NCBI RefSeq assembly: GCF_003751785.1
Contig: NZ_RKIE01000001.1
Coordinates: 1,155,564-1,219,563 of the forward strand
Direction of reading: 5' to 3'
Source of the DNA: Frigoribacterium sp. PhB160
GTDB taxonomy: Bacteria > Actinomycetota > Actinomycetes > Actinomycetales > Microbacteriaceae
Length of the DNA stretch: 64,000 nucleotides
Each line of letters starts with the position of its first letter. The stretch's first letter is position 1. Position numbers and translations under genes: made by a program. Shown here piece after piece: positions 9,224-16,968 of this stretch. Below the pieces are notes generated by a model that saw only the letters and a program-made list of their open reading frames with translations, did no database searches and was not told the DNA's origin.

Positions 9224-10377
9224 CGGGGCGCCTCCAGGACGACGGTCGTGCCCGCGCCGGGCGAGGAGAAGAGGCGGGCGCTGCCGCCCACCTCGCGGAG
9301 GCGGCCGACGACCGACTCCTTGAAGCCGAGCCGCTCCTCCGACACCCCCGTGAGGTCGAAGCCGACGCCGGCGTCGGTCACCATCGCGCGGACCATGTCG
9401 TCGTCGTGGATGATCGTCACGTGCGCCTCGGTCACGCCGGCGTGCCGCCGGACGTTCTCGAGGCACTCGGCGAGGGCGAGCAGGAAGGCGTCGAGGACGT
9501 GCGTCGGCAGCAGGACCTGCCCCGTGCCGTGCCAGCTCACCTCGAGGCCCATGCGGCCGAAGCGCTGCTTGACGGACTCGAGGGTCTGCCCGAGCGGGGA
9601 CTCCTCGACCGTCTCGAGCGAGTAGTCGCCGGAGGCCTGCGGCTGCGGGGTGCCGCCGAGGCGGAGGTGCCGCAGCAGTCGCGCGTCCTCGGCGGCCTGC
9701 GCCTGCAGGGCCTGGGGCGTCACGCCGAAGCCCGAGTGGGCGAGGAGCGTGAGCGTCGCGAGCACGGTGTCGTGCAGGAGCCGGGCGCCCTGGCGTCGCT
9801 GGGCCTCGGTCTCGCTCGCCTGGCGCTCGGCGCGGTGGGCGTTGCCGATGCTGTAGATGCGGCGGGCGGCGAGGGGCACGCTGCGCCCCAGCCACACGCC
9901 GGTGAGGAACACGAGCACCCAGCCGAGCGCGGTCGCGGCGACGGGGAAGGTGAAGAACGAGCCGCTCGCGATCGAGACGAGCACGACGGCCACGACGAAC
10001 GCCACCGCGGCCGTGACGATCCGCAGCCGGCTCGAGGTGAGGACGATGGTGAAGGCGGCGGTGGCCCCGCCGGCGAGGGGGATGACGGCGGTGGCGAGCG
10101 AGGGGCTCGTCGGGCCGTCGGCCGGCAGCAGCGCCACGACCGTGGCGGTCATGCCCGTCGCGAGGCCGACCAGCACCCAGACGCGCGAGCCGGTGCGGCC
10201 GACGAGCACGAGCGCGACGATCTGGAGCAGCACGAGGGGGACGACCCCGAGCAGGTGCGTCGGCTGCGTGACGCCCGGGTACACGAGCGCGAGCAGGGAG
10301 ACCGACGCGCACGCGATGCCGAGGGTGCGCGCCGTGCTGCTCAGCAGGCGGTCGCGCTCCTGGGCGAAGATGTCCAT
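9220..10377 (-). CDS. Sensor histidine kinase (HisKA_3/NarX type)
   Basis: A 385-residue membrane sensor. Residues ~15-168 hold about six hydrophobic helices with little periplasmic sequence, so the signal may be sensed in or near the membrane. The dimerisation/phosphoacceptor helix has His202 (RRQGARLLHDTVLATL). The HATPase domain shows the N-box ECLENVRRHAG, G1 VTDAGVGF, and G2-type FSSPGAGTTVVLEAP at the end. It starts a three-gene module with the kinase-like protein and the LuxR-type regulator. Upstream on the plus strand is the unusual G-rich GGGGGTACTAGGGGGG (10462-10477), possibly a regulatory site. Confidence 0.9.
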   Translation of the reverse strand: MDIFAQERDRLLSSTARTLGIACASVSLLALVYPGVTQPTHLLGVVPLVLLQIVALVLVGRTGSRVWVLVGLATGMTATVVALLPADGPTSPSLATAVIPLAGGATAAFTIVLTSSRLRIVTAAVAFVVAVVLVSIASGSFFTFPVAATALGWVLVFLTGVWLGRSVPLAARRIYSIGNAHRAERQASETEAQRRQGARLLHDTVLATLTLLAHSGFGVTPQALQAQAAEDARLLRHLRLGGTPQPQASGDYSLETVEESPLGQTLESVKQRFGRMGLEVSWHGTGQVLLPTHVLDAFLLALAECLENVRRHAGVTEAHVTIIHDDDMVRAMVTDAGVGFDLTGVSEERLGFKESVVGRLREVGGSARLFSSPGAGTTVVLEAPR

Positions 10378-10492
10378 GGTGATCCAAGGTGGGCGACGGG
10401 TGTCGAACCGTCGTGCCGGGTGGCAGCGACTTCACCATGATTTCACACCGCGCCCCGATGTGGGGGTACTAGGGGGGACGACGCGCCGGACG

Positions 10493-11701
10493 TCAGGTGT
10501 CGAGCAGGCGCCTGAGGTGACCGCCGACCGCGTCGTCCTCGATGAGGAAGCCGTCGTGGCCGTACTCGCTCGCGATCACCGCCGCCTCGCCGTCGTCGAT
10601 GCCGTTCGGCACGAGGCGCGCGATGGCCCGCTGGTCGGGCACCGGGAAGAGCCGGTCGCTGTCGATGCCGAGCACGAGGGTGCGGGCGGTGACCCTCGCC
10701 AGGGCGCTCTCGACGCCGCCCCGGTCGCGGCCGACGTCGTGCGAGTTCATCGCCCCGAGCAGGGTCACGTAGCTGCCGGCGTCGAAGCGTCGCGTGAACT
10801 TGTTGCCGTGGAAGTCGAGGTAGCTCTCGACCTGGAAGCGGCCCGGGCCGCCGAGCGGCGAGATGTCGCTCTGCCACCGTCGGCCGAAGCGGGCGTTCAG
10901 CTCGTCGGGCGAGCGGTAGTTGAGCAGCGCCATGCGCCGGGCGAGGGCCAGCCCCCGGTACGGGCCGTCGCCGTCGGGCGCGTCGTAGAAGTCGCCGTCG
11001 TGCCAGGCCGAGTCCATGCGGATCGCCTCGGTCTGCACCGTGTTGAGGGCGATCTGGTCGGCGCTCGCGAGCGGGGGTGCCGCGATGACGGCCAGCCGCT
11101 CGACGCGTTCGGGGTGGGTGACGCCCCACTCGAGCGCGTGCATGCCGCCCATCGACCCGCCGACGACCGCCGCCCAGCGGTCGACGCCGAGGTGGTCGGA
11201 GAACGCCGCCTGGGCCGCGACCTGGTCCCGGACGGTCAGGTGCGGGAAGCGCGAGCCCCACTCGACGGCGCCCGGCCCGAACGACGAGGGCCCGGTGCTG
11301 CCCTGGCAGCCGCCGAGCATGTTCGGCGCGACGACGAACCAGCGGTCGGTGTCGATCGCGAGGCCGGGGCCGACGACGCCGTTCCACCAGCCGGCCGTCG
11401 GGTGCCCGGGCGTCGCCCGGCCCACGACGTGGCTGTCGCCGGTCAGGGCGTGCAGCAGCAGGACGGCGTTGCCGCCGTCGGCGTCGAGCTCGCCCCAGGT
11501 CTCGTAGGCGACCCGCACGCGGGGGAGCACCGCCCCGCTCTCGAGCCCGAGCTCGTCGAGCGTCGCGAAGAGGCGGTCGCCGGGGTCGTCGCCGTCGCGC
11601 CAGGCGCCCGTGACCGGCGGCCGCCCGAGCATCGCGAGCCGGTTGCGCTCCGAGACGACGCTCGACGGGACGGTGTCCTCGGGTGTGCTCTGCCAGTCCA
11701 T
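10493..11701 (-). CDS. metX: Homoserine O-acetyltransferase
   Basis: A 402-residue alpha/beta-hydrolase enzyme that acetylates homoserine with acetyl-CoA in methionine synthesis. The nucleophile is Ser183 in GGSMGGMHALEW; GGCQGSTGPSS near 130-140 and the C-terminal EYGHDGFL with the catalytic His are also typical of MetX. The first ~50 residues are a variable extension. The minus-strand CAGGAT at 11710-11715 could be a -10 for a nearly leaderless message. metY lies 101 bp upstream on the same strand, so the two act in sequence: MetX makes O-acetylhomoserine, and MetY sulfhydrylates it. Confidence 0.95.
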   Translation of the reverse strand: MDWQSTPEDTVPSSVVSERNRLAMLGRPPVTGAWRDGDDPGDRLFATLDELGLESGAVLPRVRVAYETWGELDADGGNAVLLLHALTGDSHVVGRATPGHPTAGWWNGVVGPGLAIDTDRWFVVAPNMLGGCQGSTGPSSFGPGAVEWGSRFPHLTVRDQVAAQAAFSDHLGVDRWAAVVGGSMGGMHALEWGVTHPERVERLAVIAAPPLASADQIALNTVQTEAIRMDSAWHDGDFYDAPDGDGPYRGLALARRMALLNYRSPDELNARFGRRWQSDISPLGGPGRFQVESYLDFHGNKFTRRFDAGSYVTLLGAMNSHDVGRDRGGVESALARVTARTLVLGIDSDRLFPVPDQRAIARLVPNGIDDGEAAVIASEYGHDGFLIEDDAVGGHLRRLLDT

Positions 11702-11776
11702 GTGCTCCCATCCTGGCGCGGACGAGGAGGCGCGGCTCCTCTGTTACGCGGCCCGAGCCTCCCCGTGTGGTCCTGT

Positions 11777-11796
11777 CCCGCGCCCCGGGGCGCGGG
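11777..11796 (-). terminator. Palindromic terminator after metY
   Basis: Perfect 20-bp palindrome, CCCGCGCCCC joined to its complement GGGGCGCGGG, six nt beyond the metY stop. An RNA hairpin of 8 bp with a small loop would form. It lies before the probable promoter of metX, so metX and metY may be transcribed separately. Confidence 0.6.
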
Positions 11797-11802
11797 CCTG
11801 CC

Positions 11803-13131
11803 TCACGAGCTGCGGAGCGCCTCCTGCGAGACCGCCCGCGCGGCCGCGAAGCCGGCGTCGAGGTCGGCCTTCAGGTCGTCGACGTTCTCGAGCCCGACCG
11901 AGAGCCGGACGAGGCCGGGGGTGACGCCCGTGGTCAGCTGCTGCTCGGGGGTGAGCTGCGAGTGCGTCGTCGACGCCGGGTGGATGACGAGGCTCCGCAC
12001 GTCGCCGATGTTCGCGAGGTGGCTGAACAGCTGCAGCGAGTCGACGAGGGCCCGACCGGCGTCGACGCCGCCCTTGAGCTCGAACGAGAGCACGGCGCCG
12101 ACGCCGCGGGGCGCGTACTTGTTCGCGGCGGCGTACCACGGGCTCGTCGGCAGGCCGGCGTACCAGACGGCGGCGACGTCGTCGCGGGCGTCGAGCCACT
12201 CCGCGATCTCCTGCGCGTTCTGCACGTGGCGCTCGATGCGGAGGCTCAGCGTCTCGATGCCCTGGATGAGCGAGAAGGCGGTGTCGGCGCCGTTCGACGC
12301 CCCGAGGTCGCGCAGCAGCTGCACGCGCGCCTTGATGATGTACGCCAGGGGGTCGCCGACCGCCTGCGTGTAGACGGCCCCGTGGTACGAGGGGTCGGGC
12401 TGCGTGAGGCCGGGGAAGCGGTCGGCGTTCTCGCTCCACGCGAAGCGGCCGCCGTCGACGATGAAGCCGCCGATGACCGTGCCGTGCCCGCCGAGGAACT
12501 TCGTCGCCGAGTGCACGACGATGTCGGCGCCGTGCTCGAGGGGGCGGATCAGGTAGGGGGTGGCGATGGTGTTGTCGACGATGAGCGGCACGCCGGCCGC
12601 GTGGGCCTGCTCGGCGACGAGCTCGATGTCGAGGATGTTGATCTTCGGGTTGCCGACGGTCTCGGCGAAGAACAGCTTCGTGTTCGGCCGCACCGCGCGG
12701 CGCCACTCGTCGGCGTCGTCCTGGTTCTCGACGAAGGTGGTCTCGATGCCGAGCTTCGCCAGCGTGTACTTGAAGAGGTTGTAGGTGCCGCCGTAGATCG
12801 ACGACGACGAGACGATGTGGTCGCCCGCCTCGGCGACGTTGAGCACGGCGAAGGTCGACGCCGCCTGGCCCGAGGCCACGAGCAGGGCGCCGGTGCCCCC
12901 CTCGAGCGCGGCGATGCGCTGCTCCACGACGTCGTGGGTGGGGTTCATGATGCGCGAGTAGATGTTGCCGTTCTCGGCGAGGGCGAAGAGGTCCTGGGCG
13001 TGCTGCGAGTCGCGGAAGACGTACGAGGTCGTCTTGTAGATGGGTGTGGCCCGGGCGTGCGTGGTCGGGTCGGGTCGTGCCCCGGCGTGGATCTGCTGGG
13101 TCTCGAACTTCCAGTCGGGCTGTTCGCTCAC
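11803..13131 (-). CDS. metY: O-acetylhomoserine sulfhydrylase/aminocarboxypropyltransferase
   Basis: A PLP-dependent enzyme of the Cys/Met metabolism family (442 residues), turning O-acetylhomoserine plus sulfide into homocysteine in the cytoplasm. The PLP lysine is Lys211 (HSATKFLGGHG), the PLP-ring stacking motif is SIYGGTYNLF, and YSRIMNPTHDVVEQR is the conserved N-terminal segment. The ~440-residue length matches MetY rather than the ~390 of MetB. A good sigma-70-type promoter is at 13204-13232, giving a short ~65-nt leader with no room for a SAM riboswitch. Confidence 0.95.
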   Translation of the reverse strand: MSEQPDWKFETQQIHAGARPDPTTHARATPIYKTTSYVFRDSQHAQDLFALAENGNIYSRIMNPTHDVVEQRIAALEGGTGALLVASGQAASTFAVLNVAEAGDHIVSSSSIYGGTYNLFKYTLAKLGIETTFVENQDDADEWRRAVRPNTKLFFAETVGNPKINILDIELVAEQAHAAGVPLIVDNTIATPYLIRPLEHGADIVVHSATKFLGGHGTVIGGFIVDGGRFAWSENADRFPGLTQPDPSYHGAVYTQAVGDPLAYIIKARVQLLRDLGASNGADTAFSLIQGIETLSLRIERHVQNAQEIAEWLDARDDVAAVWYAGLPTSPWYAAANKYAPRGVGAVLSFELKGGVDAGRALVDSLQLFSHLANIGDVRSLVIHPASTTHSQLTPEQQLTTGVTPGLVRLSVGLENVDDLKADLDAGFAAARAVSQEALRSS

Positions 13132-13203
13132 GGTCGTCTCCTGCGTCGCTCGGTCGTGCTCGGGTCGGGGCGGCGGCGCCCGGTGCGGGCCCTGCCGGGG
13201 GCC

Positions 13204-13232
13204 ACGCTACGGAGCGGGTCGTCCGGCGGCAA
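13204..13232 (-). promoter_or_regulatory. metY promoter
   Basis: Read on the minus strand: -35 TTGCCG (13232-13227), 17-bp spacer, -10 TAGCGT (13209-13204). This is close to the vegetative consensus, with ideal spacing. Transcription would start near 13197, about 65 nt upstream of metY. Confidence 0.6.
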
Positions 13233-13380
13233 CGGAGGCGGACTCGCGGCGTAACGCTCCGCGCCCGCCCGGGCCGCGCGACGCCCGCGTCCGGGCCCGG
13301 CACCGGGCCCCGCACCGTCGCGGTAGCGTCGACGGGTCGCCGGCGCCGCCGCGACGAGGACGACATCGAGGGAGTGCAGC

Positions 13381-14157
13381 ATGGTGGGACGCGTCGTGGT
13401 GACGGGGGCGAGCTCGGGCATCGGGGCCGCGACGGTGCGGCTGTTCCGCGACCGGGGCTGGGACGTCGTCGCGGTCGCGCGGCGCGAGGACCGCCTCCGC
13501 GAGCTCGCCGCCCGGACCGGGGCGACCTGGTTCCGCGCCGACGTGACGAGCGACGGCGACGTGGCCGCCTTGCGTGCCCACGTCGAGTCGACGGGCGGCC
13601 TGCACGCGCTGGTGAACAACGCGGGCGGCGCGTTCGGGCTCGACACGGTCGAGGCCGGGTCGGTCGACGACTGGCAGCGCATGTTCGACGTCAACGTGCT
13701 GGGCACGAAGCGCGTCACGGCGGCGCTCCTGCCGTCGCTGCGCGAGGGAGCCGAGGAGGCGGGCATCGCCGACGTCGTGACGGTCACCTCCATCGCGGGC
13801 CACGTCGCGTACGAGAACGGCGGCGGCTACGTCGCGGCGAAGTCCGCCGAGCACGCCCTCGTGGCCGTGCTGCGGCTGGAGCTGGCCGGCGAGCCGATCC
13901 GGGTCGTGGAGATCGCGCCCGGGATGGTGCGGACGGACGAGTTCTCGCTGGTCCGCTTCGGCGGCGACCAGGAGCGGGCCGACGCGGTCTACGCGGACGT
14001 CGACGGCCCCCTCGTCGCCGAGGACGTCGCGGAGTCGATCGTCCACGCCGTCGGGCTGCCGCGCCACGTCAACCTCGACCTCGTGACGGTCAAGCCCGTG
14101 GCGCAGGCCGCGACCTACAAGGTGGCGCGCGGGCCGCTCACCGTGCGGCGCGGCTGA
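13381..14157 (+). CDS. Short-chain dehydrogenase/reductase (YdfG-like)
   Basis: Classical SDR of 258 residues. It has the Rossmann motif TGASSGIG (8-15), NNAGG (79-83), catalytic Ser137, Tyr150 and Lys154 (GYVAAKSA), and APGMVRTDE. The NADP-type basic patch VARREDRL supports NADPH use. The closest described relatives are NADP-dependent 3-hydroxy acid dehydrogenases, but the substrate cannot be read from sequence. It is transcribed divergently from metY; a -10-like TAGCGT is at 13324-13329 and GAGGGA precedes the ATG. A strong hairpin follows the gene. Confidence 0.88.
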   Translation: MVGRVVVTGASSGIGAATVRLFRDRGWDVVAVARREDRLRELAARTGATWFRADVTSDGDVAALRAHVESTGGLHALVNNAGGAFGLDTVEAGSVDDWQRMFDVNVLGTKRVTAALLPSLREGAEEAGIADVVTVTSIAGHVAYENGGGYVAAKSAEHALVAVLRLELAGEPIRVVEIAPGMVRTDEFSLVRFGGDQERADAVYADVDGPLVAEDVAESIVHAVGLPRHVNLDLVTVKPVAQAATYKVARGPLTVRRG

Positions 14158-14190
14158 GGGCCGCTCGCGGCCACGGTCGCCCCGACCCAC

Positions 14191-14229
14191 CCGACGACCC
14201 CCGAGGCCCCCGCCCGGGGGTCGTCCGGG
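14191..14229 (+). terminator. Terminator after the SDR gene
   Basis: Inverted repeat CCGACGACCCCCG (14191-14203) and CGGGGGTCGTCCGG (14215-14228), with one bulged C and an 11-nt loop, 34 nt after the SDR stop. Confidence 0.6.
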
Positions 14230-14294
14230 TTAAGCGGCGGGTGATTCCCGGTCGCCCGTCCTCCTCGTCCGACGGCCCCAGTCCGGGGGGCACG

Positions 14295-14356
14295 CGACCC
14301 CCACGCGGGGGTCGGTGTAACGCAGATGAGGAATTTTCGACCCCCCGACGGGGGTC
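14295..14356. repeat. Tandem GACCCCC/GGGGGTC hairpins flanking an AT-rich pocket
   Basis: Two near-identical small hairpins, CGACCCCCacgcGGGGGTCG (14295-14314) and CGACCCCC-CGAC-GGGGGTC (14338-14356), flank 23 nt that include the AT-rich GAGGAATTTTCG, which is rare in this genome. A third, weaker, related element lies at 14806-14832. Further on, GTCAT-cag-ATGAC (14398-14410) is a short inverted repeat. They could be operators, stacked terminators or a structural element. Nothing else identifiable lies between 14230 and 14452. Confidence 0.45.
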
Positions 14357-14452
14357 AGGGTGCGAGGTCGTGTCCCCCCTTCTGCCGACTGACGGGCGTC
14401 ATCAGATGACAGCCACTCAGCTTCGATCGGGGGACAGGCTCCCGGCCTGCAC

Positions 14453-14605
14453 TCAGCGACGGCCGCGGTCGGTAACGGGTCGATAACGCTTGCACTCGCG
14501 CGGCGGACAGAGGGCGCAGTCCGTGCCACGGCGGTAGTGCTCGTGGGCCTCCGGCCCGTGTCCGCACACGCATCGGGGCTGGTCGTCGTGCTCGTCCCGC
14601 GCCAT
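14453..14605 (-). CDS. Small Cys/His-rich protein (50 aa), putative zinc-binding
   Basis: A 50-residue basic protein. Its residue pattern is RCVCGHG-(x)4-HEHYRRGTDCALC-(x)4-CKRYR: five cysteines and several histidines spaced as in a compact zinc ribbon or zinc knuckle. I recall similar short proteins (CGH...HEHYRRGTDCALC) in other actinobacteria, but no function. Start support: ATG at 14605 is preceded by GGGAGG with 5-nt spacing, and a -10-like TAGGAT is at 14666-14671 on the minus strand. Several overlapping frames in both strands are open here; this one has the credible start and pattern. Confidence 0.7.
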   Translation of the reverse strand: MARDEHDDQPRCVCGHGPEAHEHYRRGTDCALCPPRECKRYRPVTDRGRR

Positions 14606-15034
14606 GTCGCCCTCCCGGCAGGCCGCCGCTCGGGGCTTCTCGGGCCCCTCGTCGGTGTGCTCGCGATCCTAGCCGGGAGGCCCCCCGGAGCGCTGGCGGA
14701 GGGGTTCATGCACGGACGACGGATCTCGGTGAGCCCCGGTTCGGGGGACACGCGATCGGGGGGCAGGGAGGCCTGGAACCGATTGCAGCGCGGGGGGCGG
14801 GGGTGACCCGGGGGACCCCCGACCGGGGGTGGGTGAGAGGGCGCCCGCCGCGCCGTCCGGTCCTTGCGCTCAGCCCGGAGAGGCGTACATTCGGTGACAC
14901 CCGACGGCGACGACAGCGAACCCGAAATCCGCTGCCCCTCGCCCAGCCCGACTCGACGGACCCGAAACCCCCGTGTCGCTGGCTCTCACCCTCACCACGC
15001 CCCAGCCAGCTCGCTGACCCCTAGCAAGGACACC
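14606..15034 (+). promoter_or_regulatory. Gene-free stretch with the glycosyltransferase operon promoter
   Basis: About 430 bp without a plausible gene. It contains the divergent promoter of the small Cys-rich gene (near 14666), a G-rich block with GACCCGGGGGACCCCCGACCGGGGG-type repeats around 14806-14832, and a good plus-strand promoter: -35 TTGCGC (14864-14869), 16-bp spacer, -10 TACATT (14886-14891). The resulting leader is ~135 nt and ends in AAGGA before the ATG at 15035. Confidence 0.5.
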
Positions 15035-15943
15035 ATGAACCAGAGCTTCTCCACGCCCGAAAACGTGAAGCCCCGCATCACGATCGTCGTCCCCGCCCGC
15101 AACGAGGCGCGGAACCTCGAGATCGTGCTCCCGATGCTGCCGCCCGTGCACGAGGTCATCCTCGTCGACGGACACTCGGTGGACGACACGGTCGAGACGG
15201 CCGTCCGCGTCATGCCCGACATCAAGGTCGTCCACCAGACCCGCAAGGGCAAGGGCAACGCCCTGGCCTGCGGCTTCGAGGCCGCCACGGGCGACATCAT
15301 CGTCATGTTCGACGCCGACGGCTCGGCCGACCCCGCCGAGATCCCCCGCTTCGTCGAGGCGCTGACCGACGGCGCCGACGTCGCCAAGGGCAGCCGCTTC
15401 GTCCGCGGCGGCGGCAGCGAGGACATCACGCGCTTCCGCGCCCTCGGCAACTGGGGCCTGAACGCCCTCACGAACCTGCTGCTCGGCACGAAGTACACCG
15501 ACCTCTGCTACGGCTACAACGCCTTCTGGACCCGCATCGTGCCGAGCCTCGACCTGCTGCCCAGCGACCTGCCGGCCCGTGCCGACGGCCAGATGCACAA
15601 CGGCGACGGCTTCGAGATCGAGACCATCCTCAACACCCGCATCGCCGCCCTCGGCTACGACATCGTCGAGGTGCCGAGCGTCGAGAAGCTGCGCATCCAC
15701 GGCGTGAGCAACCTCAACGCCATCTCCGACGGGTTCCGCGTCCTGCGCGTGATCCTGGCCGAGCGCCGCCGCCGCCCCTCGGCGGCCGAGCGCCTCCGTG
15801 CCTCGATCCGCCGGTCGGCGGAGCTCTCCGAGGCCGGTCTGACGACGACCACGGCGACGGCCACGCCCGTCCTCGCGTCCGTCTCGAGCACGGGTCCCGA
15901 GCTGTCCGACGACGCACGCGGAGCTCGCCAGGACGTCGCGTGA
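15035..15943 (+). CDS. GT2 family glycosyltransferase
   Basis: A 302-residue GT-A fold enzyme. ITIVVPARNEARNLE opens the fold, VDGHSVDDT is the nucleotide-binding turn, and DADGSAD (near residue 92) is the DxD-type metal site. KGKGNAL and the later LCYGYNAFW are typical of the dolichyl/polyprenyl-phosphate glycosyltransferase branch; there is no membrane domain. The C-terminal ~50 residues are low-complexity. The ATG at 15035 has AAGGA in front; the longer frame from 14864 begins inside the promoter. First gene of a four-gene operon, with a GTGA overlap to the next. Confidence 0.85.
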   Translation: MNQSFSTPENVKPRITIVVPARNEARNLEIVLPMLPPVHEVILVDGHSVDDTVETAVRVMPDIKVVHQTRKGKGNALACGFEAATGDIIVMFDADGSADPAEIPRFVEALTDGADVAKGSRFVRGGGSEDITRFRALGNWGLNALTNLLLGTKYTDLCYGYNAFWTRIVPSLDLLPSDLPARADGQMHNGDGFEIETILNTRIAALGYDIVEVPSVEKLRIHGVSNLNAISDGFRVLRVILAERRRRPSAAERLRASIRRSAELSEAGLTTTTATATPVLASVSSTGPELSDDARGARQDVA

Positions 15944-16968
15944 GCCCGAGCTCGCCCTCGGTGAGCGTCGTCGTCTGCGCGTACACCGAGGACCGGTGGG
16001 CCGACCTGGAGCAGTCCGTCGAGTCGGTGCGCCGACCTGACGGCTCGACCGAGGTCGTCCTGGTCATCGACTACAACGACGCGCTCCTCGCGCGCTCCCG
16101 GGATCGCTGGGACGACGTGCTCGTCATCCCGAACGAGTTCCGCCAGGGTCTCTCCGGCGCCCGCAACACCGGCGTCGCCCGGTCGCGCGGCGACGTCGTC
16201 GCCTTCCTCGACGACGACGCCACGGCGGCCGCCGACTGGCTCGACCTGCTGACCATCCAGTTCGCCGACCCGTCCGTGGTCGGCGTCGGCGGCCACGCCA
16301 CCCCGGTGTGGCCGGAGGGCGGGGGAGAGCTGTACCCGCCCGAGCTGCTCTGGGTGGTGGGCTGCAGCCACCGCGGCCTCCCCACGACGACGAGCGACGT
16401 GCGGAACGTCATCGGCTGCTCGATGGCCTTCCGTCGCGAGGCGATCCTGTCGGTCGGCGGCTTCAACCCCGACACCGGCCGGGTCGGCAAGATCCCGCTC
16501 GGCTGCGAGGAGACGGAGCTCTGCATCCGCGTCCGCCAGGCCGACCCCACGGCCCGCATCGTGCTCGAGCCCCGGGCCGACGTCCGGCACCACGTGACGC
16601 CGGACCGCGTGACGTGGGCGTACCTGCGCCGCCGCGGCTTCTACGAGGGCGTCTCGAAGGCCGCGCTCAGCCGCCAGCTGGGCTCGGGCGACGCCCTGTC
16701 GAGCGAGTCGGACTACCTCCGTCGGGTCATCCCCGCGGCGGTCGTCCGCGAACTGCGCGCCACCGGACGAGGAGGCGCCACCCGCGCCGCCGCACTCGTC
16801 ACGGTGGTCTCCGCCACCGTCCTCGGCTACGCCGTGGGCAGCCTCCGCCGCGCCGCCCTCGCCCCCGTCGACCCGTCGGTCGGACGTGCCCTGCTGAGCC
16901 GGGAGCACGAGGCCTCGGCCGACGCCCCCCTCACCGCCACGACCACCAGGACGGAGCACGCCCCGTGA
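15940..16968 (+). CDS. GT2 family glycosyltransferase with C-terminal membrane segment
   Basis: A 342-residue family 2 glycosyltransferase. SVSVVVCAYTEDR starts the GT-A domain, NEFRQGLSGARNTGVARS is the donor-binding region, and FLDDDA (near residue 89) is the DxD site. CSMAFRREAILSVGGF and GCEETELCIR are the acceptor-side motifs typical of wall or capsule GT2 enzymes. A hydrophobic stretch at ~283-300 may anchor it to the membrane. Starts on GTG in a 4-nt overlap with the preceding gene and overlaps the following one in the same way. Confidence 0.85.
   Translation: MSPSSPSVSVVVCAYTEDRWADLEQSVESVRRPDGSTEVVLVIDYNDALLARSRDRWDDVLVIPNEFRQGLSGARNTGVARSRGDVVAFLDDDATAAADWLDLLTIQFADPSVVGVGGHATPVWPEGGGELYPPELLWVVGCSHRGLPTTTSDVRNVIGCSMAFRREAILSVGGFNPDTGRVGKIPLGCEETELCIRVRQADPTARIVLEPRADVRHHVTPDRVTWAYLRRRGFYEGVSKAALSRQLGSGDALSSESDYLRRVIPAAVVRELRATGRGGATRAAALVTVVSATVLGYAVGSLRRAALAPVDPSVGRALLSREHEASADAPLTATTTRTEHAP

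Noticed and set aside
13132-13203. Possible SAM riboswitch before metY
   Set aside because: The promoter at 13204-13232 leaves only a ~65-nt leader, too short for SAM-I, SAM-IV or similar, and no matching core is visible.
14355-14573. 72-residue minus-strand frame in the intergenic stretch
   Set aside because: No ribosome site or recognisable pattern; it overlaps the better-supported 50-residue Cys-rich gene in another frame.
14864-15034. N-terminal extension of the first glycosyltransferase
   Set aside because: These codons lie over a -35/-10 pair and a leader; the ATG at 15035 has the ribosome site and starts close to the GT-A fold.
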